64,000 bases of DNA from positions 7,016,879 to 7,080,878 of the forward strand of contig NW_024044681.1 of the NCBI RefSeq assembly GCF_014851395.1, read 5' to 3'. Shown here piece by piece: positions 10,801-22,400 of the stretch. Numbering within the stretch: position 1 is the first letter of the stretch; every line of letters starts with the position of its first letter. The position numbers were made by a program, and so were the translations under genes. The notes below the pieces were generated by a model. That model did not search any database. It was not told the origin of the DNA and was given only the letters and a program-made list of their open reading frames with translations. This DNA is from Micropterus salmoides (lineage: Eukaryota > Chordata > Actinopteri > Centrarchiformes > Centrarchidae).

Positions 10801-13004
10801 ATCTCAAAATAATGAGTTTGCATCTCAAATAAAGAGTTAGCATCTCAAAATAATGAGTTAGCATCTTAAAATAATGAAGAGTTAGCATCTCAAAATAATG
10901 AGTATGTATCTTAAATAAAGAGTTTGCATCTCAAATAAAGGGTTTGCATCTCTAATAAAGAGTTAGCATCTCAAAATAAAGAGTTAGCATCTCAAAATAA
11001 TGAGTTAGCGTCTCAAAATAAGGTGTTAGCATCTCAAATAAGGAGTTAGCATCTCAAAATAATGAGTTTGAATCTCAAAATAATGAGTTTGCTTCTCAAA
11101 TAAAGAGTTAGCATCTCAAAATAATGAAGAGTTAGCATCTCAAAATAAAGAGTTAGCATCTCAAAATAATGTATTAGGATCTGAAAATAATGAGTTAGCA
11201 TCTCAAGGCATCTCTAAATAATGAGTTAGCATCTTAAAATAAAGAGTTAGCGTCTCAAAATAATGAGTTAGCGTCTCAAAATAAAGAGTTAGCATCTCAA
11301 AATAAGGTGTTAGCATCTCAAATAAGGAGTTAGCATCTCAAAATAATGAGTTTGAATATCAAAATAATGAGTTTGCATCTCAAATAAAGAGTTAGCATCT
11401 CAAAATAATGAGTTAGCATCTTAAAATAATGAAGAGTTAGCATCTCAACTAAAGAGTTAGCATCTCAAAATAATGAGTTAGCATCTCAAAATAAAGACTT
11501 AGCATCTCAAAATAATGTATTAGGATCTGAAAATAATGAGTTAGCATCTCAAGGCATCTCTAAATAATGAGTTAGCATCTTAAAATAAAGAGTTAGCATC
11601 TGAAAATAATGAGTTAGCGTCTCAAAATAAAGAGTTAGCATCTCAAAATAAGGTGTTAGCATCTCAAAATAATGAGTTTGAATCTCAAAATAATGAGTTT
11701 GCATCTCAAATAAAGAGTTAGCATCTCAAAATAATGAAGAGTTAGCATCTCAAAATAAAGAGTTAGCATCTCAAAATAATGTATTAGGATCTGAAAATAA
11801 TGAGTTAGCATCTCAAGGCATCTCTAAATAATGAGTTAGCATCTTAAAATAAAGAGTTAGCATCTCAAAATAATGAGTTAGCATCTCAAATAAGTAGTTA
11901 GCATCTCAAAATAATGAGTTTGAATCTCAAAATAATGAGTTTGCATCTCAAATAAAGAGTTAGCATCTCAAAATAATGTATTAGGATCTGAAAATAATGA
12001 GTTAGCATCTCAAGGCATCTCTAAATAATGAGTTAGCATCTTAAAATAATGAGTTTGCCTCTCAAAATAATGAGTTAGCGTCTTAGCATCTCAAATAAGG
12101 AGTTAGCATCTCAAAATAATGAGTTAGCATCTTAAAATAATGAGTTAGCATCTCAAGGCATCTCTAAATAATGAGTTAGCATCTTAAAATAAAGAGTTAG
12201 CCTCTCAAAATAATGAGTTAGCATCTCAAATAATGAGTTAGCATCTTAAAATAATGAAGAGTTAGCATCTCAAATAAAGAGTTAGCATCTCAAAATAAGG
12301 TGTTAGCATCTTAAATAAGGAGTTAGCATATCAAAATAATGTATTAGGATCTGAAAATAATGAGTTAGCATCTCAAGGCATCTCTAAATAATGAGTTAGC
12401 ATCTTAAAATAAAGAGTTAGCATCTCAAAATAATGTATTAGGATCTGAAAACAATGAGTTAGCATCTCAAGGCATCTCTAAATAATGAGTTAGCATCTTA
12501 AAATAAAGAGTTAGCATCTCAAAATAATGAGTATGTATCTCAAAATAAAGAGTTTGCATCTCAAAATAAGGTGTTAGCATCTCAAATAAGGAGTTAGCAT
12601 CTCAAAATAATGAGTTTGACTCTCAAAATAATGAGTTTACATCTCAAATAAAGAGTTAGCATCTCAAAATAATGAGTTAGCATCTTAAAATAATGAAGAG
12701 TTAGCATCTCAAAATAAAAAGTTAGCATCTCAAAATAATGTATTAGGATCTGAAAATAATGAGTTAGCATCTCAAGGCATCTCTAAATAATGAGTTAGCA
12801 TCTTAAAATAAAGAGTTAGCATCTGAAAATAATGAGTTAGCATCTCAAGGCATCTCTAAATAATGAGTTAGCATCTTAAAATAAAGAGTTAGCATCTCAA
12901 AATAATGAGTTAGCGTCTCAAAATAAAGAGTTAGCATCTCAAAATAAGGTGTTAGCATCTCAAATAAGGAGTTAGCATCTCAAAATAATGAGTTAGCATC
13001 TCAA
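7867..13004. repeat. Satellite-like tandem array, 21-bp AT-rich unit (main block)
   Basis: About 5.1 kb made of variants of a 21-bp unit, AGTTAGCATCTCAAAATAAT plus G or a one-base variant, about 240 copies. Variant units (GTATTAGGATCTG, AAGGCATCTCTAAATAATG, TTAAAATAATGAAGAG) recur in the same order many times, so the array has a higher-order structure. A multi-unit cassette containing TATTAGGATCTG appears at least 15 times between 8340 and 12760. Because 21 is a multiple of three, stop-free antisense frames with a 7-residue period arise by chance (for example 9100-9294 and 10090-10287); these are not genes. The array is split by a LINE and resumes at 15927. Confidence 0.95.
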
Positions 13005-15926
13005 TCAATCTATGCTAATTTCAGTCCCTCCCAAATCGATCATCTTGTTGATAGTGCTGCAGGCTCGCTGCGAATGACACTCGACTCTGTAGCCCCTCTA
13101 AAAAAGAAAATACTAAAACAAAGACGGTTAGCTCCATGGTATAATACTGAAACTAGCAAATTAAAGCAAATATTGCGGAAACTTGAGAGGAATTGGCGTT
13201 CCACCAAAGTGGAAAATTCTCGTTTAATTTGGCAAGATAGTCTTAAAACGTTTAGGAAGGCCCTCCGTAATGCCAGAGCAGCGTACTACTCGTCATTAAT
13301 AGAGGAAAATAGGAACAACCCCAGGTTTCTTTTCAGCACTGTAGCCAGGCTGACAGAGAGTCACAGCTCTATTGAGCCAAGTATTCCCATAGCTCTCAGT
13401 AGTTACGACTTCATGAGCTTCTTTAATGATAAAATTCTAACTATTAGAGACAAAATTCACCAAGACCTGCCCTCAACTGGCACCGACTTATCTCTTAACT
13501 CAGGAACCTTAGAAACAGCTGTAGAACCAGATATATGTTTAGACTGTTTTGCTTCCCTCAATCTTTACCAACTAACTTCAATAATTTCTTCATCTAAACC
13601 ATCAACCTGCCTCTTAGACCCCATCCCGACTAGGCTGCTTAAAGATGTTTTACCCTTAGTCAGCACCTCTATACTAGATATGATCAATCTATCTTTATCA
13701 ACAGGCTATGTACCACAGTACTTTAAAGTAGCTGTAATTAAACCTTTTCTGAAAAAGCCCAAACTTGATCCGGATGTTTTAGCCAACTATAGACCTATAT
13801 CTAACCTTCCATTTCTCTCTAAGGTTCTGGAGAAAGCAGTTGCTAAACAGCTGTGTGACTTTCTACAGAGCAATAGTTTATTTGAGGATTTTCAGTCAGG
13901 ATTTAGAGCTCATCATAGCACAGAGACAGCACTGGTGAAAATTACTAACGACCTCCTTATTGCATCAGACAAAGGACTTGTCTCTGTACTGGTTTTATTA
14001 GATCTTAGTGCTGCATTTGATACCATTGACCATCAGATCCTATAGCAGAGACTGGAATATTTCATTGGCATTAAAGGAACTGCTCTAAGCTGGTTTAAGT
14101 CCTATTTATCAGATCGATTTCAGTTTGTACATGTTAACGATGAGTCCTCCATGCACGCCAAAGTTACTCATGGAGTTCCTCAAGGATCTGTCCTCGGACC
14201 AATCCTCTTCACTTTATATATGCTTCCTTTAGGCAATATTATCAGGAAACATTCCATAAGCTTTCATTGTTATGCAGATGATACTCAGTTATTTCTATCG
14301 ATCAAGCCAGATGAAACTCATCAGTTAGCTAAACTTCAAATGTGCCTTCAGGATGTTAAAACCTGGATGACCTGTAATTTTCTCATGTTAAACTCAGATA
14401 AAACTGAAGTTATTGCTCTGGGGCCTAAGCACCTTCGTGACGCATTATCTAAAGATATAATTTCCCTGGATGGCATCGCCCTGGCCTCCAGCACCACTGT
14501 GAGGAATCTTGGAGTTATCTTTGATCAGGACATGTCGTTTAAGTCTCACATTCAGCAAATTTCAAGGACCGCCTTTTTTCACCTACGTAATATTGCGAAA
14601 ATCAGGAACATCCTGTCTAAAAATGATGCAGAAAAACTAGTCCATGCATTTGTGACTTCTAGGCTGGATTACTGCAATTCCTTATTATCAGGCTGCTCGA
14701 AAAAGTCCGTTAAGACTCTTCAGCTGATCCAGAATTCTGCAGCACGTGTTCTGACAGGAACCAGGAAAAGAGATCACATTTCTCCTGTTTTAGCTTCTTT
14801 GCATTGGCTTCCAGTAAAATCCAGAATAGAATTTAAAATCATTCTTCTTACCTACAAAGCTCTCAATGGTCAGGCACCATCTTATCTTAAAGAGCTCATA
14901 GTACCTTACTACCCCACCAGAGCACTGCGCTCCCAGAATGCAGGGTTACTTGTGGTTCCTAGAGTCTCCAAAAGTAGACTAGGAGCCAGAGCGTTCAGCT
15001 ATCAAGCTCCTCTCCTGTGGAACCAGGTTCCAGTTTGGGTTCAGGAGGCAGACACCATCTCCACATTTAAGAGTAGGCTTAAGACTTTCCTCTTTGATAA
15101 AGCTTATAGTTAGGGCTGGCTCAGGTAGTCCTGAACCATCCCTTAGTTATGCTGCTATAGGCCTAGACTGCCGGGGGATTTCCCATGATGCACTGAGCTC
15201 CTCTCTCCTCTACTTTCTCTCCCTCTGTATGCAACCTCATCCCATTATTGCATGTTACTAACACAACTTCTCCCCTTTCTGGTAGTCTTGTGCTTTCTCG
15301 TCCCTCTCCTCTCTCCTATCACTTCCTGCAGGTTTTCTGGCTCTGGAGCTGTGGAGTCTGGATCTGTGGTTGCGGGTCACCTGCTGCCCCCGTGTTCCTG
15401 CTCGACACCCTCTGCTGCAACGACTATTGTTGCTAGTCCTATTGTTATTATTGTTATTATAATCATTAACATTACGATTGTTACCATTAACACTACTATA
15501 AATATCTGTACCATTTTTCATTTAGTCTATAGCAACATCACCTTCACTGTCTGTACCTCTGTGTGGATATTGTGTAGGCTGCCTCCCTCCCCTCTCTCTC
15601 TCCTTACATCCCTTTCTTTTTCTCTCTATTCCTCTCCTGCTCTCTCTCTCTCTCTCTCTCTTTCTCTCCTTCACCCCCAACCGGTGGAGGCAGATGGCCG
15701 CCCACCCTGAGTCATGGTTCTGCTCGAGGTTTCTGCCTCTTAAAGGAAGTTTTTCCTTGCCTCTGTCTCCTAGTGCTGCTCTTGGTGGGAACTGTTGGGC
15801 TTCTGTAAATATCATCACAGAGTACGGTCTAGACCTGCTCTTTTATGAAAAGCGCTGTGAGATAACTGTTGTTGTGATTTGGCGCTATATAAATAAAATT
15901 GAAATTGAAAAATTGAAATTAAAATA
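13005..15926 (+). mobile_element. L2/CR1-type LINE inserted in the 21-bp array, one nonsense codon
   Basis: Coding sequence is open from the truncated 5' end (13005, in frame with the ATG at 13074) to 15113, interrupted only by a TAG at 14043-14045. At that codon the sister copy at 5450-7482 has TTG (Leu), so a single base change created the stop. Recognisable parts in order are a linker (LAPWYNTETSKLKQ), RT palm segments (KPKLDPDVLANYRPISNLPF, LLDLSAAFDTIDH, HGVPQGSVLGP, CYADDTQLF), and the same C-terminus as the sister copy. The 3' UTR is 15114-15926 with a TC microsatellite at about 15638-15665, ending in an ATTGAAA-type tail. The endonuclease domain is absent. Both flanks are array sequence, so the target duplication cannot be distinguished from array repeats. 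Confidence 0.93.
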
Positions 15927-16212
15927 ATGAAGAGTTAGCATCTCAAATAAAGAGTTAGCATCTCAAAATAATGAAGAGTTAGCATCTCAAAATAAAGAGT
16001 TAGCACCTCACAATAATGAGTTAGCATCTCAAGGTATCTCAAAATAAAGAGTAAGCATCTGAAAATAATGAGTTAGCATCTCAAAATAAAGACTTAGCAT
16101 CTCAAAATAAAGACTTAGCATCTCAAAATAATGTATTCGCATCTGAAAATAATGAGTTAGCACCTCAAATAAAGAGTTAGCGTCTCAAAATAACAAGTCA
16201 GCATCTTAAAAT
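15927..16212. repeat. Right remnant of the 21-bp array
   Basis: The same AGTTAGCATCTCAAAATAA variants resume directly after the LINE tail and stop near 16212, about 195 bp before the NCBP3 start codon. Confidence 0.93.
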
Positions 16213-16407
16213 AGCTCATTATTTGCTGACAGAAATAATCTTCCATACAACCAAAACATGCACATGCGATAAACATAAAACAAAACATTCCGCAGGTGGC
16301 GCTGATGCTCCGGGGCAACGTGGCCGCCGTAACACCGAAGAAGAAGCAGGAGGACGGGAAAGCATTGCCGGGTCACAGCCGCAGCAGCAGCCGTTGTTCG
16401 CAGCGCC
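16213..16407 (+). promoter_or_regulatory. NCBP3: NCBP3 promoter and 5' UTR (inferred)
   Basis: The base composition switches sharply from AT-rich array to CpG-containing sequence here, running into the start codon in a good context (GCGCCATGG). No TATA box was identified. The transcription start must lie within or next to the array's right edge, since less than 200 bp separates them. Confidence 0.5.
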
Positions 16408-19400
16408 ATGGCGGCAGTGCGTAGCTTACGGGTGTCGGTGAAATCGGACAGCGGCTCGGACCGCTCGGATTCGGACTCTGACTCCGAGTCGGACAGAGAT
16501 GCCCGCGAAGCCGAGCCGATGGAGGTGGAGGAGGGAGAGCTGGAGACGGAGGACATATCGGTTAACCGTTCCCTGAAGGAGCTGCTGCCGGTAAGTGTCC
16601 GGACAAGGCCTCTTCAGACCGGGGACTGGCGTATGTTGCGGCCGGCGGAACCTCTGGAAGCGTCGGCGTGTGGTAACCTCGACACCCGGCGCTCTCCCCG
16701 TGAGCTAGTTGTTAGCACCGTAGCCGCTGTGGGCTAACGGTTAACAGCTTCTTCTAAAACGGACTAGTTTTTATTAATGCTGCCTTTGTTTAGCAGTGGG
16801 CGTTTGTTTGTTTGTTTGTAGTTTCAGTCACTTGTTGCTGGCAGCCTGTTCACGTAGCGTGTTCTGTGGAGCGATCGTACCACCATACTCCTATGTGGAA
16901 ACTGAAAGTTATTTTATTTTACGGGCAAAAGAACGCAGATGTTTGGAAATGTTTGAAAACGTTTGGCGATTCTGATACATTAACAGCCCGTGATCAATTC
17001 GGCCTATTTCTAATCACATACTTAACAGATGTATTTAACTATTACGGGTAGTCTGCTTATCTTCTCACTAACTGAAATCTCCTGAGGAAGTAAAGGTTTG
17101 ATTTTAGAGCAAAGCTTTCCTTTAAGTTTGATATGATACGTGTGGACACTGTTTTACTTAGTCAAATTAGAATTGAAATGCTGGTTGTTTAAGTAGGAGA
17201 TTGGCATAATGTAAAGTCACCTTCAGGGTCTTTGGTGCTGTGGAGTTTTTAGGGCATGTGTCAAACTTACGGTCTTAAACGTCTCGAATTTACTTTATAA
17301 ACAAATGTAAATAAAGTTTTTGTAAAAGGATTTGAATTGTTTATTTGTTTACATTCATCTGATTTCCAAAATTGGTCCCCAGCGACTTCATGCAGTTTCC
17401 AGGTCTTTGGAGTCAGAAACTGAAGGGCCAGTGAGTGGGGACAGAAACTGAATTTACCCCAAACAGAAATGAAATCCTGACACGTGATTACAACGTGTCT
17501 GTGCTGATGGATTTTGTTTTGCAGGATACCAGCCGGCGATATGAAAACAAGGCTGGAGCGTTCATCACTGGGATTGATGTCACCTCAAAGGTGCGACACA
17601 AACACAGTCCTCCAACACAACATACATTCCTGTTCACACACTGACAGCACAAACACTTGTGATGATGCAGCGACCAGCTGTGAGGGAAGAGACGTGTTAA
17701 AACAAGTGTTTGTGTTTATCAGGAGGCCATCGAAAGGAAAGAGAAGCGAGCGAGACGTTTCCATTTCTGTGCGGAGGAGGGTGTCAGGCAGAGGAACGTT
17801 TTCCTGGACAAAGACATAATTAAGAAAGGTAATAAGACAAAACCACCTGACCTGCACGTGACCACATAGTTAATGCAACAGTCGCACCCTGTTTGTGTAT
17901 GTGTTCAACTTGTTTTCTTCTTCTGTGGTGCTTAGCCATCCCCAGACTGCGCCTGGAGGCGATCTACGTGACTGGAGTGGACAACATGAGCACGCAGGAC
18001 GTCTTTGGATACTTTAAGGAATATCCTCCTGCACACATCGAGTGGATCGACGACACATCCTGTGAGTATAAAACACACACACATTCTTTTGGTTATGAAC
18101 TTCATTTTTTGTGGCTGGTTCTGACCCAGTAACAGAAACACGTTCACCAGATTCCCTCTCTCAGCACTCGTTTGACTTCTGCAGCAGATTATTCTTGAAT
18201 GAAGAACTCTGGTGAGACAACCTCTTTTAAACCAGAAAAGTAAGGTGGCATAGAATCGCGGCAGTAAAGAAGCACGGCAGTAAAGAATCGCGGCAGTAAA
18301 GAAGTGCGGCAGTAAAGAAACGCAGCAGAGCGCGGCAGTGAAGAAACGCAGCAGTAAAGAAGCGCGGCAGAGCGCAGCAGTGAAGAAGCGCGGCAGTAAA
18401 GAAGCGCGGCAGTGAACAAACGCGGCAGTAAAGAAGCGCGGCAGTGAACAAACGCGGCAGTAAAGAAGCGCGGCAGTGAACAAACGCGGCAGTAAAGAAG
18501 CGCAGCAGTGAACAAACGCGGCAGTAAAGAAGCGCAGCAGTGAACAAACGCGGCAGTAAAGAAGCGCGGCAGTAAAGAAGTGCGGCAGTAAAGAAGCGCA
18601 GCAGAGCGCGGCAGTAAAGAAGCGCGGCAGTAAAGAAGCGCAGCAGAGCGCGGCAGTAAAGAAGCGCGGCAGTGAACAAACACGGCAGTGAACAAACGCG
18701 GCAGTAAAGAAGCGCGGCAGTAAAGAAGCGCGGCAGTAAAGAAGCGCGGCAGTAAAGAAGCGCGGCAGTAAAGAAGCGCAGCAGAGCGCGGCAGTAAAGA
18801 AGCGCGGCAGTAAAGAAGCTCGGCAGAGCGCGGCAGTAAAGAAGCTCGGCAGAGCGCGGCAGTAAAGAAGCTCGGCAGAGCGCGGCAGTAAAGAAGCGCG
18901 GCAGTAAAGAAGCTCGGCAGAGCGCGGCAGTAAAGAAGCTCGGCAGAGCGCGGCAGTAAAGAAGCGCGGCAGTAAAGAAGCGCGGCAGTAAAGAAGCGCG
19001 GCAGTAAAGAAGCGCAGCAGAGCGCGGCAGTAAAGAAGCGCGGCAGAGCGCGGCAGTAAAGAAGCGCAGCAGTAAAGAAGCGCGGCAGAGCGCGGCAGTA
19101 AAGAAGCGCAGCAGTAAAGAAGCGCGGCAGAGCGCGGCAGTAAAGAAGCGCAGCAGTAAAGAAGCGCGGCAGAGCGCGGCAGTAAAGAAGCGCGGCAGTA
19201 AAGAAGCGCAGCAGAGCGCGGCAGTAAAGTAACGCGGCAGAGCGCGGCAGTAAAGAAGCTCGGCAGAGCGCGGCAGTAAAGAAGCGCGGCAGTAAAGAAG
19301 CGCGGCAGTAAAGAAACGCAGCAGAGCGCGGCAGTGAAGAAGCTCGGCAGTAAAGAAGCTCGGCAGAGCGCGGCAGTAAAGAAGCGCGGCAGTAAAGAAG

Positions 19401-22400
19401 CGCAGCAGAGCGCGGCAGTAAAGTAACGCGGCAGTAAAGAAGCTCGGCAGAGCGCGGCAGTAAAGAAGCGCGGCAGTAAAGAAGCTCGGCAGAGCGCGGC
19501 AGTAAAGAAGCGCGGCAGTAAAGAAGCTCGGCAGAGCGCGGCAGTAAAGAAGCGCGGCAGTAAAGAAGCGCGGCAGTAAAGAAACGCAGCAGAGCGCGGC
19601 AGTAAAGAAGCTCGGCAGTAAAGAAGCTCGGCAGAGCGCGGCAGTAAAGAAGCGCGGCAGTAAAGAAGCGCAGCAGAGCGCGGCAGTAAAGTAACGCGGC
19701 AGTAAAGAAGCTCGGCAGAGCGCGGCAGTAAAGAAGCGCGGCAGTAAAGTAACGCGGCAGTAAAGAAGCTCGGCAGTAAAGTAACGCGGCAGTAAAGAAG
19801 CTCGGCAGAGCGCGGCAGTAAAGAAGCGCGGCAGAGCGCGGCAGTAAAGAAGCGCGGCAGTAAAGAAGCGCGGCAGAGCGCGGCAGTAAAGAAGCGCGGC
19901 AGTAAAGAAGCGCAGCAGAGCGCGGCAGTAAAGTAACGCGGCAGTAAAGAAGCGCGGCAGAGCGCGGCAGTAAAGAAGCGCGGCAGAGCGCGGCAGTAAA
20001 GAAGCGCGGCAGAGCGCGGCAGTAAAGAAGCGCGGCAGTAAAGAAGCGCGGCAGTAAAGAAGCGCGGCAGAGCGCGGCAGTAAAGAAGCGCGGCAGTAAA
20101 GAAGCGCGGCAGGACTCCATCTTACAGGAGTTTGTATGAAGTTTAATTTTAGGAGCAAACAGTGAAAAGCTGCAGGATGTTTGGTCGTTGATGGAAAGCC
20201 TGAAGATGAAAACAGGTAAATCTGAATACCAGCTGATTGTTTCCCAGGTAACGTGGTCTGGCTCGATGACAACACGTCTGTCCGAGTTCTCGTCAACAGC
20301 AGCCGGATGCCAGACCTAGAGGCTGTTGCCACGGAGAGCGGCGAGCAGCCGGGCGAACAGAACAAAGGTCAGCATGTGCACACAAAGCGGAGTCTTAAAG
20401 GGGACAAACTGAATCTGAGGGAAACTAAAGCGTGTTTTTCACCTCGCAGGCCTGCGAGGTCAAGGGTCAGATGATGAGGACGACGAAGAGGGCGAGGTTG
20501 ACGAGGAGGAGACGGTGAAGAAGAGCAGCGTGGAGATCGAGGGGAAAGACAGCGACGGAGAGGCGGAGCAGAAAAGGAAGGAGGGCGGTCAGGTAGAGTT
20601 TATATTGAACAACTGAAACACAGACTGATCCGGTTTATTGATCAGGTCCAGGAACTGATCGCTGACATGAACACCTGTGTGTCTCAGGTGGACGACCTGG
20701 GGGCCGCCGAGAGGGAATCTCTGCTGAGAAACGACCTGCGACCGGCCATCAAGGCCTTCAAGGGAAACAAGCTGTTCCTGCGCTTCGCCACGCTCGGTAA
20801 CACACACACACACACACACACACACATCAGTCAGGGCTGTGCAATAAAACAATAGTGCAATTTATTTATTAATATACCGTAAAACTTCCATTCATTGCCG
20901 TCTGCCCCGTTTCCTGCTGTGGGAAAACATTCTGACCAATAAACGCATTAGAACCCTGGTCTGGTTTTTATAGAAGTTCTCTAGATGTAGAAAACCTCTT
21001 AAACCCTGCGGGCTCGCAGCTTTAGCTGCTTCTCAGCTGCTCAGATCGTTAATCTAAATATTAATGTTTAAACATAGGATCAACGTGTCAGTGTGAACAT
21101 GCTGCACATCGTTTAGATCGGTTAGATTCTCCAGAATTCAATTGTTCAGTTCATGGAAACAACGAGCCCCAAAGTCTGATTCTTAGAGAATTACTGGTCT
21201 AACCTGCACGGTACAAGAGATGATAAGGCCGCCTCCCGTTACCTTGGAAGCGCTCGTTAAGTCAGAAAGTGTTCCTGATTATTTAACCCATCAAAAGGAT
21301 TAAAACAGCTTTTCATTCAAATGAATCCAAGTTATGGATCCTGTCATGTGAAGTCCATCGCTCTCTTGTTTTCCTTACGTTGCTGCCTTCAAAATAAAAG
21401 CACATAAGCTGTCTGTCGGAGCTGGATCAAAAAAACCCACATTAACTTTCACTCAGGAGCAAAAATCAGCCTTTAAACCTGAAAGAAATAAAGATTTGTC
21501 GTTTATCCTGATAATTATCGACATCCAGTGATATGTGACATTTTTAGTCATGGTAACATTTCTGGCCGTATCACCCAGCCCTAAGATTATTTTTCTGATT
21601 TGAAGTTTTGTTTTTGTCTCCAGAGGATAAGAAGGAGCTGGGCGCTGCTCGGCGCAGCAGATACTACATGAAGTACGGAAACCCGAACTATGGAGGCATG
21701 AAGGGAATCCTCAGCAACTCCTGGTGAGTCCGCCGTTCACCGATCACTGACGTACCTCCAGTGGTAGAAACTACGATAGAATCTAATCTTGGATTGAAAA
21801 GGCCGATTGGTGAACTGCTGCAGCTACAGAGCTGCGGGTGGTGATGGCGCAGCGGGAAAGACACATACCTTTTAGTGTGGGACACCTGACCTCCTACGTC
21901 TGCCTTTTAAAACTCAGACCTTCTGCTACGTGTCCTCCCGTCCAGACTGAAACGCTGCTGACCCCGTTTTGGTTTTAAAGTCCGGGGTAGCGTGAAAACG
22001 ATGACGCAGACGCTCACATTGAGCTTCCTGATTGGCTCTGATCAGTCATGCAAAGCAGAAACACGATGTCACTAACAGAGTTTTAGTTTTGTGTTTTTAT
22101 TAAAATATTCTGTACTGTCCATGTCCCCGTATTTACTTGTTTCCCGCCGCCACAGAACCTCTGCTGAGGTTCTTCACCGTCGCTGCTCTTCCTTCGTCTC
22201 TGTTCCACACAGATTTTATAAAAATCATTCGTTTGTCCTCTGTGTCCTCAGGAAGAGACGGTATCACAACCGGCGCATCCAGCGAGACGTCATCAAGAGC
22301 AAGAAGCCTCTGATCGGAGACAGCATGGGACACACGCCGCCGTACACACACCGACACTCGGGTAAGACGAGCCGCTCAGAGACCGCCGCTTGTTGTTTCT

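Noticed and set aside
7867..13004. CRISPR-like array of direct repeats
   Set aside because: There are no unique spacers; the repeats are contiguous 21-bp units in a vertebrate genome.
15258..15818. Short frames on both strands in the LINE 3' UTR
   Set aside because: They lie after the RT stop codon, cross a microsatellite, and have no recognised domain.
16206..16556. Minus-strand frame rich in Ser and Leu over NCBP3 exon 1
   Set aside because: It is the antisense shadow of the acidic/Ser-rich NCBP3 N-terminus.
18189..20365. Minus-strand open frames of 643 and 712 codons
   Set aside because: They overlap each other in different frames, consist only of the translated minisatellite, and lie antisense in NCBP3 intron 4. 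The repeat unit lacks stops in all three antisense frames.
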